From assembly GCF_030408615.1 (NCBI RefSeq), contig NZ_CP047187.1, positions 868,001 through 932,000 on the forward strand: 64,000 nucleotides of DNA, written 5' to 3'. The stretch's first letter is position 1, and every line of letters begins with the position of its first letter. The translations under genes and the position numbers were made by a program. The notes beneath the pieces are model-generated. The model did not search any database. It saw only the letters and a list, made by a program, of their open reading frames with translations, and was not told the origin of the DNA. Positions 57,051 to 64,000 of this stretch are shown here, in pieces. This DNA comes from Corynebacterium bovis DSM 20582 = CIP 54.80 (GTDB taxonomy: Bacteria; Actinomycetota; Actinomycetes; Mycobacteriales; Mycobacteriaceae).

Positions 57051-57147
57051 GCCGTCGGCTCCTGAGCCGTCGCGCGGCGCGCCGCCGCGGCCGCCGGGGC
57101 GGGGCCGCGGACAGGATGCGGCGCGGCCGACGGCAGGGGGCGGGGAG

Positions 57148-57169
57148 GGGGTGAGGCGTGCCTCACCCC
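57148..57169. terminator. Hairpin, probable terminator
   Basis: Perfect stem GGGGTGAGG / CCTCACCCC, 4-nt loop CGTG, 100 bp after the hydrolase stop. A TAGGAT -10 candidate for the next gene is at 57199-57204. Confidence 0.6.
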
Positions 57170-57313
57170 GGCGTCGCGCCGGGACGTGGATGCTGTGTTA
57201 GGATCCGGGCGTCACTGCCCCGGTTCCGGCCTGCGACCTGCACGGTCCTCGTCGACGACGGGCATCCCGCACCACCCGTGCCGGTGGTGCCCGGCCCCAC
57301 AGGAGAACCCAGA

Positions 57314-58204
57314 GTGAAGCGCACGCTCGTCGCCGCGATCGGGGCGGCCGCCGCCCTCGCCGCCACCGTCCTCGCCCCCGTCGCCTCCGCGGCCCCCGGC
57401 GTCGCCGTCGGGTCCGTCGGCTCACCCGCCACCGGTGGCGCACAGTGCGCGCCGAACTTCGTGTACGTCGTCCCCGGCGGGGCGAACACCGAGGTCGGGG
57501 TCCCCGAGGCTCTGCCGTTCGGGGCGTACACCGCCGGCATCGGCGTCGGCGTCCGCAACGCCGCACCCGGCCGGGTCATCGACCGGTACGTCGCCTACCA
57601 GTCCGTCCCCGGCGGCTTCTCCCCGTACACCGAGACCCGGGACGCGGGCCTCGAGGTGCTCACGACCATGGTCGCGCGGGACGCCGCCGCGTGCCCGGGT
57701 GCGCGCATCAGCGTCGTCGGCTACTCCGAGGGCGCGGACATCGCCGCCCACTTCCTCAACTCCGTCGGTCACGGCAACGGGCCGGTCGACGAGGACCGCG
57801 TGACCTCCGCGTTCCTCCTCGCGAACCCGAACCGGGGCGTGCCCGGGGTGCCGCAGGGCGGCTCGGCCGGGGCCACGACCGGCGCGTTCGGCGCGATGCC
57901 CGGCGGCTACGGCACGCTCAACGACCGGGTGCTCGAGTTCTGCAACGCCGGTGACGTCGTCTGCGACTCCACGATGCCGCTGACGATGACCGCGCAGGAC
58001 CTCGCGTCCGCCGCGCTGCTGCGGGGGAACATCCCGGTGGGCAAGATCATCGACACGATCCGCGCGCTGCGCCCGGCGGAGCTCACGCAGTTCCTCGCGG
58101 AGCTGGGCCCGGCGCTGACGACCGGCGTCATCCGGCACACGGACTACTACTCGTCCAACGCGACCGCCGCCGCCGTCGACCACGTCGTCTCGCACCTGGC
58201 GTAG
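57314..58204 (+). CDS. Secreted cutinase-family serine esterase
   Basis: 296 residues. Signal peptide 1-27 ending APVASA. Cutinase fold: GYSEGADIAAHF with nucleophile Ser138, an Asp in the CNAGDVVCD segment and His in TGVIRHTDYY; Cys pairs (AQCAP/AACPG and FCNAGDVVC). AGGAGA 8 nt before GTG 57314. Related cutinase-like proteins of mycolate bacteria act on lipids of the outer layer. Confidence 0.86.
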   Translation: MKRTLVAAIGAAAALAATVLAPVASAAPGVAVGSVGSPATGGAQCAPNFVYVVPGGANTEVGVPEALPFGAYTAGIGVGVRNAAPGRVIDRYVAYQSVPGGFSPYTETRDAGLEVLTTMVARDAAACPGARISVVGYSEGADIAAHFLNSVGHGNGPVDEDRVTSAFLLANPNRGVPGVPQGGSAGATTGAFGAMPGGYGTLNDRVLEFCNAGDVVCDSTMPLTMTAQDLASAALLRGNIPVGKIIDTIRALRPAELTQFLAELGPALTTGVIRHTDYYSSNATAAAVDHVVSHLA

Positions 58205-58242
58205 CCGGTCCGGCCGCGCCGGCGGGCCTCGCCGGCGGGCGG

Positions 58243-59118
58243 TCAGTGCACGGGCATGACCGGCTGGACGGACAGCAGCTCGGTCGCGCTGTCCGCGCAG
58301 GCGACGAGCCCCGGCATGTCGACGTACGCCGCCGTCGTCTCGTCCGGCGGGTACACCCGCAGCCCGTCGGCGGGGGTCGGCCGGCACTCGTCCGCCGGCC
58401 GCGTCCCGGCCCGACCGGCGCGGACGGAGGCCGTCGCCGATGCACCCGAGGCCAGGGTGACCACCGGCAGGGACCCGGACACCGCCTCCCGTGACGCCCC
58501 GGCCCCGAGCTGGGTGCCGTTGGAGTTGCCCACGAAACTCACGCCCGGGTAGCCGCGGAGACTGCACGAGGACCGGCCGTTGTTCGTGAACATCAGCGAG
58601 AACTCCTCGCTGCCCGCCGCGCCCTCCGGGCGGGTCGCCGTGACCGAGAGGTCCCGGGTGCGGCACTGGTCCTTCAGCGGGGGGAGGGCCTCGGCGGTGC
58701 GGGTGCCCTTGTCGTCGGACGGGTGCGCGGCCCCGTGCGCGGCGGAGCCGCCGGCCCCGTCCCGGCCGGCCGACGGTGCCGTCGACGTCGACGTCGACCT
58801 CGACGCGCCACCGGTCGCGGTCGCGGAGGAGGCGCCGGTGAGCCCGGCCCCGGGGGAGGGGGACTCCGGCGCGGGGGTGTCGCCGGGGGAGCAGGCCGCG
58901 AGGGTCACGGCCGTGGCCGCGGTGACGAGGCCCAGCGCGACGCCCGTGCGGGTGCGGCGCGCACGGGGGACGACGCCGGGGCGTCCGTCGGTTCCGGTGA
59001 CGCTGCAGGTCGCGGTGTGTGTGCCGGTGTGGGTGCCGGTGACGTCGCGGGTCCGGGGGAGGTCGACGCCGCGGTCGGGGCGGGGCCGGGGCGGGGTGCT
59101 GCCGGTCGGTGTGGACAT
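58243..59118 (-). CDS. DUF4232 lipoprotein
   Basis: 291 residues. A hydrophobic stretch (GVALGLVTAATAVTLAAC, about 59-76) ends in a lipobox LAAC, then a Ser/Thr/Gly-rich linker and a DUF4232 domain (CRTRDLSVTATRPEGAAG…EFSLMFTNNGRSSCSLRGYPGVSFV) with Cys pairs. The lipobox starts unusually far from the first Met; no alternative ATG, GTG or TTG closer to it is visible to me. Surface protein of unknown role. Confidence 0.78.
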   Translation of the reverse strand: MSTPTGSTPPRPRPDRGVDLPRTRDVTGTHTGTHTATCSVTGTDGRPGVVPRARRTRTGVALGLVTAATAVTLAACSPGDTPAPESPSPGAGLTGASSATATGGASRSTSTSTAPSAGRDGAGGSAAHGAAHPSDDKGTRTAEALPPLKDQCRTRDLSVTATRPEGAAGSEEFSLMFTNNGRSSCSLRGYPGVSFVGNSNGTQLGAGASREAVSGSLPVVTLASGASATASVRAGRAGTRPADECRPTPADGLRVYPPDETTAAYVDMPGLVACADSATELLSVQPVMPVH

Positions 59119-59245
59119 GGGTCAACGGTAACGGCTCGCTGCCCGTCCGGGAAGGCAGGTGGTGAGGGGGCCGCTGCACCCCACGGTCCGCCGCCCCCGG
59201 CGGGGTGTGGCGTCCCCTCCCTGCCACCCCCGGTACGATGGATTC

Positions 59246-59344
59246 ATGATCTGTCCGGCCCCGGTCTCCCTCCGCGGCCGGGGGATTCACACCGACGATC
59301 CCGCAATGACCCCGCGCTCACGCGCCGACGTGCACCAGGAGTGA
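59246..59344 (+). CDS. Leaderless 32-codon leader ORF upstream of the acyl-CoA dehydrogenase
   Basis: TACGAT at 59234-59239 is 6 nt from ATG 59246; the ORF ends with TGA inside the ribosome-binding region of the next gene (AGGAGTGACCC), 7 nt before its ATG. The peptide (MICPAPVSLRGRGIHTDDP…) has no recognised domain. It may be a translated upstream ORF or only a start artefact. Confidence 0.4.
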   Translation: MICPAPVSLRGRGIHTDDPAMTPRSRADVHQE

Positions 59345-59351
59345 CCCACCC

Positions 59352-60521
59352 ATGGCATTGAACCCCGATTTCGACCTCTTCCAGCTCCCGGAGGAGTACC
59401 AGGCCCTGCGGGAGTCCATCCGCGCCCTCGCCGAGCAGGACATCGCGCCGCACGCCAAGGACGTCGACGCGAACTCCCGCTTCCCCGAGGAGGCCCTCGA
59501 GTCGCTCAACGCCAACGGCTTCAACGCGATCCACGTGCCGGAGGAGTACGGCGGGCAGGGCGGTGACTCCGTGGCCGCGGCCATCGTCATCGAGGAGGTC
59601 GCCCGGGTGTGCGGCTCGTCGTCCCTCATCCCGGCCGTGAACAAGCTCGGCACGATGGGCCTCATCCTCTCCGGCTCCGAGGAGCTCAAGCAGAAGGTCC
59701 TCCCGGACATCGCGGGCGGCAAGATGGCCTCCTACGCCCTCACCGAGCGGGAGGCCGGCTCCGACGCCGGCGGGATGAAGACCCGGGCCCGGCAGGACGG
59801 GGACGACTGGATCATCGACGGGTCGAAGTGCTTCATCACCAACGGCGGGAAGTCCACCTGGTACACCGTCATGGCCGTGACCGACCCGGAGGCCGGCTCC
59901 CACGGCATCTCCGCGTTCATGGTCCACAAGGACGACGAGGGCTTCCGCGTCGGTGGCCTCGAGCACAAGCTCGGCATCAAGGGCTCGCCGACGGCGGAGC
60001 TGTACTTCGAGAACTGCCGCGTGCCCGGCGACCGGATGGTCGGCGAGCCCGGCACCGGCTTCAAGACCGCCCTCGCGACCCTCGACCACACCCGCCCGAC
60101 CATCGGCGCGCAGGCCCTCGGCCTCGCCCAGGGTGCGTTCGACGCCGCCGTCGCCTACGTCAAGGAACGCGAGCAGTTCGGCCGGAAGATCGCCGACTTC
60201 CAGAACACCCAGTTCATGCTCGCCGACATGAAGATGAAGATCGACGCCGCGCGCCTCATGGTCTACACCGCCGCCGCGAACGCGGAGCGCGGTCACGCCG
60301 AGGGCGGGGAGCGGCTGGGTCTGCTCGCCGCCGGGTCGAAGACCTTCGCCTCCGACACGGCCATGTCGGTCACGACGGATGCCGTCCAGCTGTTCGGCGG
60401 CTACGGCTTCACCCAGGACTTCCCGGTCGAGCGCATGATGCGTGACGCGAAAATTACCCAGATCTACGAGGGGACGAACCAGATCTGCCGGATGGTCATG
60501 GGACGGCAGATCCTGGCGTAG
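59352..60521 (+). CDS. Acyl-CoA dehydrogenase (short/medium-chain type)
   Basis: 389 residues. Motifs YALTEREAGSDAGG and FITNGG for FAD/substrate, REQFGRKIADFQNTQFMLADM, and the catalytic Glu in IYEGTNQICR. The latter is the canonical short/medium-chain position, unlike the enzyme at 23019. AGGAG about 10 nt upstream of ATG 59352. Fatty-acid beta-oxidation. Confidence 0.92.
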   Translation: MALNPDFDLFQLPEEYQALRESIRALAEQDIAPHAKDVDANSRFPEEALESLNANGFNAIHVPEEYGGQGGDSVAAAIVIEEVARVCGSSSLIPAVNKLGTMGLILSGSEELKQKVLPDIAGGKMASYALTEREAGSDAGGMKTRARQDGDDWIIDGSKCFITNGGKSTWYTVMAVTDPEAGSHGISAFMVHKDDEGFRVGGLEHKLGIKGSPTAELYFENCRVPGDRMVGEPGTGFKTALATLDHTRPTIGAQALGLAQGAFDAAVAYVKEREQFGRKIADFQNTQFMLADMKMKIDAARLMVYTAAANAERGHAEGGERLGLLAAGSKTFASDTAMSVTTDAVQLFGGYGFTQDFPVERMMRDAKITQIYEGTNQICRMVMGRQILA

Positions 60522-60723
60522 GCGCCCACCCCCGGTCACCGCGGCGGTGGCCGTCGTCCCTCCTCCGATGAGCGGATGTGCCGCCGGGACGGGTAGCCTG
60601 GGACCGTTGACCGTCGTGGCCGTGGTGCTGCGGGCGGCGTCGGCGGCCGCGCAGTGCGGTCGGCCTCGTCGCCGGGTCCCCGTTTCGACCGTGTTGCCCA
60701 TTGTGTAAGGAAGAACTGGATCT

Positions 60724-62637
<1,914 letters not shown>

Positions 62638-62667
62638 CCCGGTCACCGCAGGAAGGAGTCGCCGCCG

Positions 62668-64000
62668 GTGCGCACGAGGAGGAACCGACGGCGGCTGTGT
62701 GCCGCGGTCGTCGCCGCAGGGGTCGTCGTGTCGGGGTGCCAGGCGCACCCGGGCGACGCCCCGACGGTCGACGACCGGCAGCTGGGGGAGCGGGACGGCG
62801 GGGAGAACCCGTCGCCCCACGACGCGGCGACGGCTGAGGCCGCGCGCACGGTGACGGTGGGCGTCGACAGCTTCGCCGGGAACCTCAACCCGCACCTCAT
62901 CGGCGGGGTCTCCCCGGTCACCGCGGAGGTCGCCTCCCTCACCCTCCCGAGCGCGTTCATCCCCCGGCAGGCGACGGGTGCCGGCGGCCCGCAGCCCGTC
63001 ACCGCCGCGGGGGAGGAGGCGGGGGACGTCGACCGTGTGCTCAACCGCGACCTCCTCACCTCGGCGACGGTCACCGCCGGCGACGCCGCGGCCCCGACGG
63101 CCGTGCGCTACGAGATCACCCCGCAGGCGCAGTGGTCCGACGGCACGCCCATCACGGGGTCGGACTTCCAGTACCTCCGCGACATGATGGTGTCGAGCCC
63201 GGGGGTGGCGGACCCGTCCGGGTACGAGCGCATCGACAGCGTCGAGGTCAGCGGCGGCGGCCGGACGGTGGACGTCACGTTCCGGGGGCCGTACGCCGGG
63301 TGGCACTCGCTGTTCCGGGACCTGCTGCCGAGCCACATCTACCGGTCCGAGGCGAAGGACTTCCAGACGATGATGGACGGGGCCGTCGCCGCCTCGGGTG
63401 GCCCGTTCCAGGTGCACTCCGTCGACGCCGGTCGGGGAGTCATCGAGCTCACCCGCAACGACCGGTACTGGGGTTCGACGCCCGCCGCGACGGACAAGCT
63501 GGCCCTCACCACGGTCCCCTCCGCGGCGACGGGGGCGCAGATGCTGCGCACCGGCCAGATCCAGATGTACCTCACCCGCCCGGGGCAGACGACCGGGCGG
63601 ACGCTGGCGCAGGTCCCCGGCGTGCGGACCGGTGAGGTCGACCGGCGGGTCATGCTGGGACTGTTCTTCAACCAGGGCTCGCCGCTCGTCGCCGACCGGG
63701 ACCGCCGGGCGGCCCTCGCGTCCGTGCTGGACCCCGCCCTCATCGCGCAGATCACGACGGGCCGGGAGGACGTCACCGTGCCGTCCCGGCCGGAGGTGCC
63801 GTCCGGGGACCCCGCGGCGGTGACCGCGGAGCCGGGGGCGCAGGGTGCCCCGGCCCGCCCGCTGCGCATCGCGGCGGCGACGGACGACACCTCCGCGGTC
63901 ATCGCCGCGCGCACGGTCGTCGACGAGTTCACCACCGCGGGGGTCGACGCGACCGTCGTGACGGTCGACCCGGCGGACCTCTACGGCTCGTACCTCCCCG
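62668..64000 (+). CDS. LpqW-like substrate-binding-family lipoprotein, 3' end outside window
   Basis: Open to the window end (444 codons visible). Signal peptide with lipobox VVSGC at residue ~23; then a peptide/nickel-binding type (family 5) solute-binding fold: VTVGVDSFAGNLNPHLIGGV, WSDGTPITGSDFQYLRDMM, GPFQVHSV, and IELTRNDRYWG. GAAGGAG lies about 10 nt upstream of GTG 62668. The place directly after typA is that of LpqW, which controls PIM/lipoglycan synthesis rather than import; no permease genes are visible. Confidence 0.85.
   Translation, partial: MRTRRNRRRLCAAVVAAGVVVSGCQAHPGDAPTVDDRQLGERDGGENPSPHDAATAEAARTVTVGVDSFAGNLNPHLIGGVSPVTAEVASLTLPSAFIPRQATGAGGPQPVTAAGEEAGDVDRVLNRDLLTSATVTAGDAAAPTAVRYEITPQAQWSDGTPITGSDFQYLRDMMVSSPGVADPSGYERIDSVEVSGGGRTVDVTFRGPYAGWHSLFRDLLPSHIYRSEAKDFQTMMDGAVAASGGPFQVHSVDAGRGVIELTRNDRYWGSTPAATDKLALTTVPSAATGAQMLRTGQIQMYLTRPGQTTGRTLAQVPGVRTGEVDRRVMLGLFFNQGSPLVADRDRRAALASVLDPALIAQITTGREDVTVPSRPEVPSGDPAAVTAEPGAQGAPARPLRIAAATDDTSAVIAARTVVDEFTTAGVDATVVTVDPADLYGSYLP

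Noticed and set aside
62668..64000. Oligopeptide importer binding protein
   Set aside because: The fold is that of family 5 binding proteins, but position after typA and lack of permease genes in view favour an LpqW-type role. The 3' part is outside the window, so it is not settled.

Overview
This 64 kb window is chromosomal DNA from a very GC-rich member of the Mycobacteriales, most likely a Corynebacterium. Reasons: mycothiol S-conjugate amidase (mca), a short-chain Z-isoprenyl diphosphate synthase, a phoH2 PIN-PhoH fusion, an LpqW-like lipoprotein directly after typA, a metP-metS transporter pair, an LGFP-repeat lipoprotein, and the gene order mca / uppS-like / coaA / glyA / phoH2 / fumC / glpX / xseBA / ispH / ychF, which is shared with mycobacteria and corynebacteria. 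The first base lies just before ppx; the last base lies inside the LpqW-like gene.

Region 1 (1-8.9 kb) is the most rearranged part. A host-like ppx gene and a tRNA-Leu(UAA) are followed by about 7.5 kb of foreign, lower-GC DNA, and then by a second ppx (frameshifted) and a second tRNA-Leu (one anticodon-stem mismatch, no encoded CCA). Between the repeats lie the 3' part of a succinate-semialdehyde dehydrogenase gene fused to a broken IS110-type transposase, an operon of a SAM methyltransferase and two half-size ABC transporters that resemble siderophore-type importers, and fragments of pth and a DUF501 gene. The layout fits a single-crossover (Campbell-type) insertion of a circle carrying related corynebacterial DNA at ppx/tRNA-Leu.

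Region 2 (8.9-32.8 kb) is mainly conserved core: two SDRs, a 45-residue hydrophobic porin-like protein, a methyltransferase, intact SSADH, a Bax-inhibitor-like membrane protein, greA, mca, uppS-like, coaA, glyA, pncA, acyl-CoA enzymes, phoH2, and a TetR/MFS efflux unit. A 320-nt isolated transcription unit with a consensus -35 and an iron-box-like operator lies at 24.6 kb.

Region 3 (32.8-46.7 kb) holds central metabolism and housekeeping: fumC, glpX, xseA/xseB, ispH, an AI-2E-family permease, metPS and ychF. Region 4 (46.7-49.8 kb) is a low-GC accessory island with two overlapping genes, each ending in an Rx4H HEPN ribonuclease motif. I regard this as the best candidate for an undescribed (abortive-infection type) defence system. 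Region 5 (49.8-64 kb) has cstA-ybdD for pyruvate/peptide uptake, several envelope and secreted hydrolases, a second acyl-CoA dehydrogenase, typA and an lpqW-like gene.

A feature that runs through the whole window is leaderless transcription: at least fourteen genes have a TANNNT-like -10 hexamer only 6-8 nt before the start codon, which also helped me choose starts.
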